Shown: piece by piece, positions 53,584-64,000 of the stretch
How positions within the stretch are numbered: the stretch's first letter is position 1
How the letters are laid out: the number at the start of each line of letters is the position of its first letter
Source of the DNA: Polyangiaceae bacterium
GTDB lineage: Bacteria > Myxococcota_A > Polyangia > Polyangiales > Polyangiaceae
Direction: 5' to 3'
NCBI GenBank assembly: GCA_015075635.1
Contig: JABTUA010000002.1
Coordinates: 2,546,708 to 2,610,707, forward strand
Length of the DNA stretch: 64,000 nucleotides
Position numbers and translations under genes: made by a program
The notes under the pieces: model-generated
What the model saw: the letters and a program-made list of their open reading frames with translations, nothing else
Told to the model about the DNA's origin: nothing
The model's database searches: none

Positions 53584-55794
53584 GTGGGGCAGCTCGAGCC
53601 GAAGCGGACACTCCCGGGAGTGCTGTTCGCGTTGGCCGCGGCCGCCCTGCTGCTCTGGGCGCTGAAGAGCCCGGCACGCGTCTACGGCGACGGCGGCGAG
53701 TACTTTCTGATGCTCGAGTCGATCGTCGAGCACGGGACGCCCGAGTACCGAGTGGGGCAAGCGCGCTGGACGGCCGACGCGTTCGGCTGGGAACACCCGG
53801 TGTCCGGACAGGGCGTGCCCGCCGGTTACGTGCCCGGCAAGAGCCCCGGCGAGAGTCACAGCATTCACTTCTGGGCCTACTCGCTGGCGGCAGCGCCGGT
53901 CCGGCTCGTCCTGGGCCTGCTCGGCCAGCGACAGAGCGCCAGCTTCCAGGTGCTGAACGCGCTCTTGCTGCTGGGCGCCGTCTTCGTGGTGGCCTTCAAG
54001 ATGCGCGCGCCGCCCCGCTCGCGCCTGCTGTTCGCCGCCCTCGCGACCGCCACGCCGGTCCTTTGGTACCTGCCCTGGCCGCACCCCGAGGTGTACTCGT
54101 GGGCGTTCACGCTGCTGGCCCTGGTCGCGTTGCACGGACGCCTCTACCCGGCCGCAGCGGCAGCCGCGGCCGTGGCGGCGCTTCAGAATCCCCCGCTCGC
54201 GTTCCTCGCGCTCTGGGCGTGCGGCCGCGCGCTGCGCGAACGGTCGCTCGAAGAGACAGCGAAGACGCTAGGCGCCGGGGCGCTGGCGCTCCTGCCCCCC
54301 GCCTACTACCTGTTCAGCACCGGTCACGCGAATCCCATCGTCGCGACGGGGACCGCCGGTCTGTCCCAGGTGTCGTTGGCGCGTCTCTGGAGCTTCGTCA
54401 CCGACCTGAACCAGGGGCTCCTGCCGTACGTCCCGCTGCTCCTGCTCCCGGCGCTCGTGAGCGTCGCCCACGCGCTCCGGCGTCGGGACATCGAGGCGCT
54501 CGGCCTCGCCGCCACGCTGCTCGCCATGATGGCCGCCGCGACGGCGACGGCGAACTGGAACGCCGGCTGCGCGGGGCTGCTCCGCTACGCCGTGTGGACG
54601 CTGCCGCTCTGGGCGTACCTGGCCGTGTTCCACGCGCCGCCCGTGCGCCGGCTGGCGCAGCTGACCTGGGCCGGGGTCGCGCTGCACGCGGCCATCGTCG
54701 TGCTCGACTGGCGGCGCGTGGCCCGGCGAGAGTCCTGGGTCGAGCAAGCGCCGCTCGCCGCGTTCGTGCTCGCCCGTGCTCCCCGCCTGTACGACCCGGA
54801 TCCCGAAATCTTCGCGGAGCGTCAGCTCGGCTTCGGCTGGGCCGGCCTGACGCTGGCCAACGACCCGCGCCCGTCGTGCCCGATCACCTTCGAGGATCGG
54901 GACGGCGTCGTCACCAAGCTGCTCACCGACGCCGCGAGCCTGCCGCGACTGGTGGATTGCCACGCGGTCCAGCCGGGCGTGCTCGCGGAGCTCGTCCGCG
55001 CGCACGCCGCCCGACGGGGTCTCTTCTACCTGGAGCCTGCGCGGGGCAGCGTCGTCGCGAGCACGTCCCTGCCCGCGGACGTGCTCGGGCTGTGTCGCGA
55101 GAAGATCGTCAGGAACCGCGCCGTGTTCGTCTCCAAGCGCGGTGGCCCGGACGATCGCGGCCCCGTCGTGGTGCGCCTGCGGAACACGGGCACCTCGACC
55201 TGGTCTCCCGGACGTTTTCGCCTCGCGCCCCGCGATGGCGCAGGACTGCCGTTCGCCGAGCTCTCCGCGGCCGTGCCTCCGGGCCAGACGCATGCCTTCG
55301 AGCTGTCGCTGTCGGCCCGGCAAGCGGCCAGCGCCCCGAGCTTCCAGATGCAGGAGGTGGGCAGGGAACGCTTCGACGAGGCGACGCCACCGCTCGAGCT
55401 GTCGCGCACCGGGGAGGGCGGCATCGACCTCTTCGCCGACGCCGAAGCGCTCGAAGGCTTCCACGGTCTCGAGCGCGACGCCGGCGGCTCGTGGCGCTGG
55501 ACCAGCGGCGAGGGTCTCGTGCACTTCTCCTCGCCCTCCCGCGCCGTGTGCCGGTTGTCTGCCGACCTCGACGCACCCCTCGGGGTGGAGCTCCTCCTCG
55601 ACCAGCGGCTGCTCGGCCGTGAGCCCACGAGCGACGTCTATCCGCTCGGAGACGGCCTGCTCCGAGCCGGACGCCACACGCTCACGCTGCGCTCGGCGAC
55701 ATTCGTGCCGGCGCTGTCGGGGCAGTCGGCGGACGGGCGCCGGCTCGGCGTCGCGGTGCGGCGGCTCGAGGTCAGTTGTGGAGCTTCACCATGA
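53584..55794 (+). CDS. Polytopic GT-C-like membrane protein with C-terminal soluble domain
   Basis: A 736-residue protein (GTG 53584). The first half has about ten membrane segments; the first periplasmic loop contains YGDGGEYFLM, an acidic pair typical of GT-C glycosyltransferases (catalytic Asp), and PWPHPEVYSWAF follows. From about 420 the protein is soluble, with a beta-sandwich-like region (PVVVRLRNTGTSTWSPGRFRLA). Likely a lipid-linked sugar transferase; donor and acceptor unknown. It is followed by a histidine kinase gene 28 bases on. Confidence 0.7.
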   Translation: MGQLEPKRTLPGVLFALAAAALLLWALKSPARVYGDGGEYFLMLESIVEHGTPEYRVGQARWTADAFGWEHPVSGQGVPAGYVPGKSPGESHSIHFWAYSLAAAPVRLVLGLLGQRQSASFQVLNALLLLGAVFVVAFKMRAPPRSRLLFAALATATPVLWYLPWPHPEVYSWAFTLLALVALHGRLYPAAAAAAAVAALQNPPLAFLALWACGRALRERSLEETAKTLGAGALALLPPAYYLFSTGHANPIVATGTAGLSQVSLARLWSFVTDLNQGLLPYVPLLLLPALVSVAHALRRRDIEALGLAATLLAMMAAATATANWNAGCAGLLRYAVWTLPLWAYLAVFHAPPVRRLAQLTWAGVALHAAIVVLDWRRVARRESWVEQAPLAAFVLARAPRLYDPDPEIFAERQLGFGWAGLTLANDPRPSCPITFEDRDGVVTKLLTDAASLPRLVDCHAVQPGVLAELVRAHAARRGLFYLEPARGSVVASTSLPADVLGLCREKIVRNRAVFVSKRGGPDDRGPVVVRLRNTGTSTWSPGRFRLAPRDGAGLPFAELSAAVPPGQTHAFELSLSARQAASAPSFQMQEVGRERFDEATPPLELSRTGEGGIDLFADAEALEGFHGLERDAGGSWRWTSGEGLVHFSSPSRAVCRLSADLDAPLGVELLLDQRLLGREPTSDVYPLGDGLLRAGRHTLTLRSATFVPALSGQSADGRRLGVAVRRLEVSCGASP

Positions 55795-55808
55795 GCGCGA
55801 AGGCGAGC

Positions 55809-55814
55809 TATGCT
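55809..55814 (+). promoter_or_regulatory. TATGCT -10-like box, 8 nt before ATG 55823
   Basis: TATGCT in the short gap before the histidine kinase. No Shine-Dalgarno. Also preceded by GC as in TAGCCT boxes elsewhere. Confidence 0.4.
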
Positions 55815-55822
55815 CCGGCCCG

Positions 55823-56950
55823 ATGGCGGGGGAGTCGTTGTCTGCCGGGCGCATCCTCGACGCGGTGGGGCACCCCATCTTCGTGAAGGATCGCAGCTTC
55901 CGCTTCGTGCTGCTCAACCAGGCGCTGTGCGACATGGTCGGCTTCCCGCGCGAACGGATGCTCGGCAAGACGGACTACGATTTCTTTCCGCGGGCCGAGG
56001 CGGACTTCTTTCGCCAAAAGGACGAGGAGCTCTTCTCCGCAGGAGTCCCGGTGTCGATCGAGGAGGAGCCGATCACCGACGCAGCGGGCAAGCGCCACAT
56101 CCTGGCCACGACCAAGGTGCCGCTCTTCGACGAGACCCACACGGTGACGCACGTGGTGGGGATCATCCACGACATCACCTCCCTCAAGGAGGCCGAGGAG
56201 AAGCTCCGGCTCGCCAACGAGGACCTGGAGCGCCGCGTGGCGGAGCGCACGGCGGCGCTGCTCAGCGCGCAGCAACGCCTGATGCGCCAGGAGCGCCTGG
56301 CGGCGCTCGGGCAGCTCGCCGGCGGGCTGGCGCACCAGATCCGCAACCCGCTGGGCGCGATCAGCAACGCCGCGTTCGTGCTCCGGCGCCTGCTCAGGGA
56401 CGCGCCCAACCCGGACGCGCAGCGCGCCATCGAGATCCTGCTCGAGGAGGCCACGCAGGCAAACCGCATCGTCACCGATCTGGTCGAGTTCGCGCGGGTG
56501 CGCCCGCCCACGCCCGAGCAAGTGTCGCTGTCGGCGCTGTTTCGGGACGTGCTCCGGCGTACGCCGGCGCCAGACGGGGTGCAGCTCGAGCTCTCGCTCG
56601 AGGCTTTGCCGCAGGTCTCGGTGGATCCGGGACAGGTCGCCGACGCCGTGTCCAACCTGCTCGGGAACGCTTTCGATGCCGCACCCAAGCCCGGCGGTCG
56701 CGTGCTCTGCCACGGAGCGGACGAGGGCGATGCCGTCGTCGTGTGCGTGGAGGACAGCGGCGCCGGCGTCCCCGAGCAGGCGTTGCCCGGCTTGTTCGAG
56801 CCGCTGGTCACGACCAAGCCGAACGGGCTCGGGCTGGGCTTGGCTACCGCCCGAAGCCTGGTCGAAAACCAGCAGGGCTCGCTCCACTACCGAAGGAGTC
56901 AGCTCGGCGGCGCCTGCTTCGAAATCCGCTTGCCGACGGCAAGGGATTGA
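55823..56950 (+). CDS. PAS-domain sensor histidine kinase
   Basis: A 375-residue soluble kinase (ATG 55823). PAS domain about 8-125 (VKDRSFRFVLLNQALCDMVG, GKTDYDFFP, VVGIIHDITSLKEAEE), coiled segment, H-box GGLAHQIRNPLGAI (phosphoacceptor His), and an HATPase with NLLGNAFDAA (N-box), EDSGAGVPE (G1) and GLGLGLATAR (G2). No receiver domain or response regulator gene is adjacent, i.e. an orphan kinase as is common in myxobacteria. No membrane segment, so it senses a cytoplasmic signal. Confidence 0.88.
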   Translation: MAGESLSAGRILDAVGHPIFVKDRSFRFVLLNQALCDMVGFPRERMLGKTDYDFFPRAEADFFRQKDEELFSAGVPVSIEEEPITDAAGKRHILATTKVPLFDETHTVTHVVGIIHDITSLKEAEEKLRLANEDLERRVAERTAALLSAQQRLMRQERLAALGQLAGGLAHQIRNPLGAISNAAFVLRRLLRDAPNPDAQRAIEILLEEATQANRIVTDLVEFARVRPPTPEQVSLSALFRDVLRRTPAPDGVQLELSLEALPQVSVDPGQVADAVSNLLGNAFDAAPKPGGRVLCHGADEGDAVVVCVEDSGAGVPEQALPGLFEPLVTTKPNGLGLGLATARSLVENQQGSLHYRRSQLGGACFEIRLPTARD

Positions 56951-56965
56951 GCAGGTGCTCGTGCC

Positions 56966-57582
56966 TCACCCAAGCGCACCGCGGAGCGCCGCCAAGAGCG
57001 GCTCGATCTCCCGGCGCCGGAGCTTGAACTGCGCGCGGTTCGCCACCACCACGCTGGACACCTCCGCCACCAGCTCGCGCTCTTCGAGCTCGTTCTCCGC
57101 GAGGGTGGTGCCGGTCTCGACCAGATCGACGATCAGGTGGGCCAGGCCCACCAGCGGCGCCAGCTCCACCGACCCCTGCACGTAGATGATCTCCGCCTGC
57201 ACGCCCTTCCGGGCGAAGTGCTCGGCGGCGATGTGGGCGTATTTGGTGGCGACGCGCGGCAGCGCCGGCACGCTGGCGCCCTTCTTGGCGGCGACGACCA
57301 TGCGGCAGCGCCCGATGCCGAGGTCCAGCGGCTGGTAGAGGTCGTAGCGACGCTCGGCGAGCACGTCGCGCCCGCTCACCCCCAGATCGGCCGCGCCGTA
57401 CTCGACGTAGGTCGGCACGTCGTCGGGCTTGAGCAAGAGGAAGCGCAAGGAGCCGTCGGCGCTCTCCCGAACCAAGCGCCGGTCGTCGGCGAGCAGGCAG
57501 CTGGCATCGACGCCGGCGCGCTCGAACAGGCCCGCCAGCTGCTTCATGACCCGACCCTTGGGGATGGCCAGGGTGAGCGGGC

Positions 57583-57586
<4 letters not shown>
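56966..57586 (-). CDS. hisG: ATP phosphoribosyltransferase, short form (HisG)
   Basis: A 206-residue short-form HisG, the first enzyme of histidine biosynthesis (PRPP plus ATP). Family marks: LTLAIPKGRVMKQL, VEYGAADLGVSGRDVL, YDLYQPLDLGIGRCRMVVA and the PRPP-binding GLAHLIVDLVETGTTLAEN. The C-terminal regulatory domain of long-form HisG is absent, so a HisZ partner is expected elsewhere. GTG 57586 overlaps the murA stop (GTGA). Confidence 0.92.
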
Positions 57587-58851
<1,265 letters not shown>

Positions 58852-58938
58852 CGAGCGGCTCGCCTACGCTCGGCCGCGCTACGGGGCAAGGAAGAAAATC
58901 CCGCGTCCGATCGACGGGTCAGCGGCCCCGATCCGCGC

Positions 58939-58944
58939 TACGCT
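58939..58944 (+). promoter_or_regulatory. TACGCT -10-like box, 15 nt before ATG 58960
   Basis: In the 108-base divergent gap between murA and the TPR kinase. No Shine-Dalgarno close to the ATG. Confidence 0.3.
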
Positions 58945-58959
58945 CCGCTGCCTCTCGCC

Positions 58960-61317
58960 ATGAGCCAAGACGAGCCGCGCGACCCCGATGCCACCGTCGG
59001 CATGACGCCCTGGTCGGCCGCGTCCGAGTCGGGCGAGCGCGTGGTGCTCGGTGGACGCTACGAGATCCTGGGGTTGCTCGGCGCGGGCGGGATGGGCAGC
59101 GTGTACCGCGCGTTCGACCGGGAGCTCGAGGAGACGGTGGCGCTGAAGACGCTGCGCTCGGACGTGGTCGCCTCGCCGCGCCTGCTCGAGCGCTTCCGTC
59201 GCGAGGTGAAGCTCGCTCGCCGGGTCACTCACCCCAACGTGGCGCGGACCTTCGACATCGGCGAGCACGGCAGCGAGAGGTTTCTGACCATGGAGTACGT
59301 CGAGGGCGAGTCCCTCTCGGCGTTGCTCGGTCGGGAGGGACGCCTGGCGCCGGCGCGGGTCACCAGCATCGCGCTCGAGGTGTGTGCCGGGCTCGCGGCG
59401 GCCCACGCCGTCGGGGTGGTGCACCGTGATCTCAAGCCGGAGAACGTGCTCCTCGACAAGAAGGGGCGGGTCGTGCTCACCGACTTCGGCATCGCGTGCG
59501 CCCGCGAGGACGAGACCGACACGCAGAAGACCTTGGGCGGCGTGGTCGGCACTCCCGCGTACATGGCCCCCGAACAGGTCGAAGCGCTGCCGGACGTGGA
59601 CGCGCGGGCCGACATCTACGCCCTGGGCGTGCTCCTCTTCGAGATGCTGACGGGAGCGATGCCGTTCAGCGGCAACTCCGCCTACGCCGTGGCCTCCGCG
59701 CGGCTCACGAGCGACGGTCCCGATCCGCGGCGCGAGCGCGCCGATCTGCCCGAGGCCCTGTGCCGCGTCGTGCGGCGCTGCATGGCCCGGCAGCGGGACG
59801 ACCGTTACGGGAACGTCGCTCAGCTGACGGCGGAGCTGAGCTCCGCCGCGCCCACGCAGATCGACGAGCTCAGCGTCTCGCGTTCCTCCGGCGCGTGGCA
59901 GCCACCGAACCCGAGCACGCAGACCAGGCCGGGGGAGAAGACCCTGGCGGTGCTGCCGTTCCGCAACGCGGGCCCGACGGAGGACGACTACCTGGCCGAC
60001 GGCCTGACCGAGGATCTGATCGACACGCTGAGCATGACTCCCGGCCTCAAGGTTCGGCCCCGCGCCAGCGTGCTGCCCTACAGGAACGCCGAGACCGACC
60101 CGCGCGAGGTGGGCCAGCGCTTGGGCGTCCAGGTCGTGGTGGACGGGTCGGTGCGGCGCGCCGGCGCCGCGCTGCGCGTGAGCACGCGCCTGATCGGCGT
60201 CTCGGACGGCTTTCAGCTCTGGGCCAAGCGCTTCGATCGGCCGCAAGCGGACGCCCTGGTGGTGAGCGACGAAGCCGCCCACGCCATCGCCGAGGCGCTG
60301 AGCGTCGATCCCGCGGCTCCGCTCCGGGCCGCGCCCAGCGACCCGAGCGCCATCGACCTGTATCTGCGGGGCAAGGGCGAGCTGCGCAAGATCTGGCGCG
60401 AGCCGGTGCGGCGTGCGGTCGAGCTGTTCGCCGAGGCTCACCAGCGCGCGCCGGGAGACGCCACGCTGCTGGCCGCCTACGCGCGGGCCCGGGCCCGGCT
60501 CTGGTACTACGACGGCGGCGCCGCCGAGGCGCACGGCGCGCGGGAGCTGGCGGAGCGCGCGCTCGGTGTGGCTCCGGAGCGCGGCGAGAGCTGGCTCGCC
60601 CTGGCCTCGGTCCGGTTCGTGGAGCAGGACTTGGCGGCCGCCTCCCGCCTGCTCGCCCAAGCGCTCGCGCGTGCGCCCCAGCTCGCCGAGGCCCACGAGC
60701 TCGGCGCGGAGATCTCCCTCGAGGTGCACGATCTGGAGCTCGCGCTCGAGCGTTACCGCGCCGCGCTGGCCCTCGACCCGGAGCTCAGGTGCCGCTTCCA
60801 CATGGCGCGCATCCACGCCTACGCGGGAAGCTGGGACGAGGTCGACGCCCTCGAGCGCGTACCGGCGGAGGACGAGCAGACGCACAGCTTGAAGGCGGCG
60901 TCGCGCGCGCGCCTCGCGCTCTGGAGCCCGGACGCCAAACAGCGCGTACGCGGGCTCGTGGCCCCCGAGTCCGCCGAGGACCTGCTGCCGGTGCTCTACA
61001 CGCGCGCCTGCCTCTCGGTCATCGAGTCGGGCACGCTCTCCGAGCAGGTGCTCGAGTTCATGAGCTCGCAGTTCATGCAGCGCGATCAGGCGCCGCGCTT
61101 CGCCGCTTTCAAGCACATGCTGGCGACCGAGATCACCTGCTTCGCCGGCGACCTGCCCCACGCGGTCCGGCAGCTCGAGTCCGCGGTGGCCGCCGGCCTC
61201 TCTGACCAGAACTGGATCGAGCGCTGCCCGGTCCTCGGCCCGCTCAGGCAGCTTGGCGAATTCGAGCGGCTTTCGGCCGTGGTTCGCGAGCGCGCGGAAC
61301 ACGTCCGCAAGGCGTGA
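58960..61317 (+). CDS. Ser/Thr protein kinase with TolB/FlgO-like domain and TPR repeats
   Basis: A 785-residue protein. Kinase domain about 27-290 (GAGGMGSVYRAF, VALKTL, HRDLKPENVLL, TDFGIACA, GTPAYMAPEQ): complete. Residues about 325-440 resemble the TolB/FlgO-like module often fused to adenylate cyclases and kinases (KTLAVLPFRNAGPTEDDYLADGLTEDLIDTL, VVVDGSVRRAGAALRVSTRL, FQLWAKRFDR). Residues 460-780 are TPR helices (DATLLAAYARARARLWYY, LAEAHELGAEISLEVHDLELALERYR). Cytoplasmic; a signalling hub with protein-binding repeats. Confidence 0.88.
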   Translation: MSQDEPRDPDATVGMTPWSAASESGERVVLGGRYEILGLLGAGGMGSVYRAFDRELEETVALKTLRSDVVASPRLLERFRREVKLARRVTHPNVARTFDIGEHGSERFLTMEYVEGESLSALLGREGRLAPARVTSIALEVCAGLAAAHAVGVVHRDLKPENVLLDKKGRVVLTDFGIACAREDETDTQKTLGGVVGTPAYMAPEQVEALPDVDARADIYALGVLLFEMLTGAMPFSGNSAYAVASARLTSDGPDPRRERADLPEALCRVVRRCMARQRDDRYGNVAQLTAELSSAAPTQIDELSVSRSSGAWQPPNPSTQTRPGEKTLAVLPFRNAGPTEDDYLADGLTEDLIDTLSMTPGLKVRPRASVLPYRNAETDPREVGQRLGVQVVVDGSVRRAGAALRVSTRLIGVSDGFQLWAKRFDRPQADALVVSDEAAHAIAEALSVDPAAPLRAAPSDPSAIDLYLRGKGELRKIWREPVRRAVELFAEAHQRAPGDATLLAAYARARARLWYYDGGAAEAHGARELAERALGVAPERGESWLALASVRFVEQDLAAASRLLAQALARAPQLAEAHELGAEISLEVHDLELALERYRAALALDPELRCRFHMARIHAYAGSWDEVDALERVPAEDEQTHSLKAASRARLALWSPDAKQRVRGLVAPESAEDLLPVLYTRACLSVIESGTLSEQVLEFMSSQFMQRDQAPRFAAFKHMLATEITCFAGDLPHAVRQLESAVAAGLSDQNWIERCPVLGPLRQLGEFERLSAVVRERAEHVRKA

Positions 61318-61324
61318 TTTTTTC
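61294..61324 (+). terminator. Weak terminator candidate
   Basis: GCGGA-ACACG-TCCGC hairpin (5-bp stem) near the end of the kinase gene, then six T directly after the stop codon. The stem is short; in this GC-rich context the T6 run is unusual. Confidence 0.3.
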
Positions 61325-61350
61325 CTTCGGTCTTCGGCGAGTGCCGAGAC

Positions 61351-61356
61351 TACTCT
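61351..61356 (+). promoter_or_regulatory. TACTCT -10-like box, 8 nt before ATG 61365
   Basis: TACTCT in the gap after the TPR kinase; no Shine-Dalgarno in front of ATG 61365. Confidence 0.4.
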
Positions 61357-61364
61357 TGGCGGCC

Positions 61365-63424
<2,060 letters not shown>

Positions 63425-63428
<4 letters not shown>

Positions 63429-64000
63429 CGATCCAGCGCCGCGGCGTTTGGCTCTTGCTGGCGCTCTGCCTGAGCGCACCGTCGGTCGCCGAGGCACAGA
63501 TCAGCCCGCGCCGCCCGCCCCCTCCGCCCCGCGTCGTCCCGAAGAGATCGGTCAAGCCGGCGCGCCCCCCGGGCTCGCCGAACGTCGCGCCGAGCAGCCT
63601 CAAGGCGCGGCAGGGCTACACCACGGCGGCCCGACTGATTCGCTCGATCGCACCGGCGGAGCGCGTGCGTGGCTTCGAGCGCCTGGGCGACGTGGGGACG
63701 CCGGCGGCGATGGAGCTGCTCGGCAAGAGCCTCGAGCCGGGCGGCGCCGCGAAGCGCTTCGAGGAACGGCTGACGGTCGTGCGAGCCCTGGCGATGCGGG
63801 CCAGCCAGGACGGCCCGCGCCAGGCGCTCGCACGCGCGATGGCGAGCTCGAGCACCGGGCGAGCCGACGACCCCGGTGAGGTGCTGGTCCGCGACACGGC
63901 GGCGCTCGCGCTGGCGCGCACCGGGGACGAGCGAGCGCTGGAGATCCTTGGCAAGGCGCTGCGGCAGGAGGGTCCGATCGCCGCCGCCGCCGCGCGGGCG
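63425..64000 (+). CDS. Exported HEAT-repeat-like protein (3' end beyond the window)
   Basis: An open frame from GTG 63425, overlapping the upstream TGA (GTGA) and still open at the right edge (192 codons visible). A signal peptide (RRGVWLLLALCLSAPSVAEA) and a Pro/Arg-rich stretch precede alpha-alpha repeats of HEAT/armadillo type (TVVRALAMRAS, VRDTAALALARTGDERALEIL). Probably a periplasmic scaffold working with the TSP3 protein upstream, to which it is coupled; function otherwise unknown. Confidence 0.7.

Overview
The window is very GC-rich, densely coded DNA with almost no gap above 200 bases. It carries four eukaryote-type Ser/Thr kinases fused to other modules, many lipoproteins with Gly/Ser-rich linkers and Cys-rich tails, a PilZ protein, a DUF4388 protein, TSP3-repeat outer-membrane-type proteins and a MYXO-CTERM-like C-terminus. 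Together these point to a large-genome myxobacterium (Myxococcota), probably of the Polyangiales; no rRNA or marker is present to settle the genus. I saw no rRNA, tRNA, transposase, integrase or CRISPR array. The gene at each edge is probably cut.

Layout. 0-8 kb: a membrane alkaline-phosphatase-superfamily enzyme, a PhnD-like binding protein, then a tightly spaced + operon (Old Yellow Enzyme, DUF362, Eis-type acetyltransferase, HAD phosphatase). 8-24 kb: mostly minus-strand envelope and regulatory genes, including a DUF2254 membrane protein, a MepA-like lipoprotein, a zinc-finger/histone-fold protein, a degenerate HD-GYP/DUF4388 scaffold coupled to a HEAT-repeat kinase, secreted Cys-rich proteins, and a radical SAM enzyme. 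24-34 kb: a cyclic-nucleotide-domain kinase coupled to an alpha/beta hydrolase, a hotdog protein with YjbQ, BrkB, a propeller protein and an S55 (SpoIVB-type) peptidase. 34-43 kb: PilZ, a kinase fused to a formylglycine-generating-type domain, small lipoproteins, a Tat-exported DUF362 protein, a ComEA-like protein. 43.3-50.1 kb: a two-gene minus-strand cassette bounded by near-identical 46-bp direct repeats. 50-64 kb: a DUF6986 enzyme, a lipoprotein methyltransferase, a GT-C-like protein, a histidine kinase, hisG-murA, a TolB/TPR kinase, a TSP3 outer-membrane protein and a HEAT-repeat protein.

Most notable. (1) The 1.7-kaa metalloprotease/VWA protein at 44728-49848 begins with ten perfect copies of an 8-bp repeat inside the reading frame, preceded by two ATGs in different frames that share one Shine-Dalgarno. 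This is the architecture of a phase-variable contingency gene. (2) At least eleven transcription units carry a TANNCT/TANNNT hexamer ending 6-10 nt before the start codon, with no Shine-Dalgarno, which implies leaderless mRNAs. (3) A zinc-finger plus histone-fold protein lies at 11684-12187. (4) A 56-bp remnant of a DUF6986 gene sits just upstream of the intact one, next to the right-hand direct repeat. The longest stretches without a gene are 49849-50137 (promoter, gene remnant, repeat) and 37479-37697 (terminator; nothing else seen).
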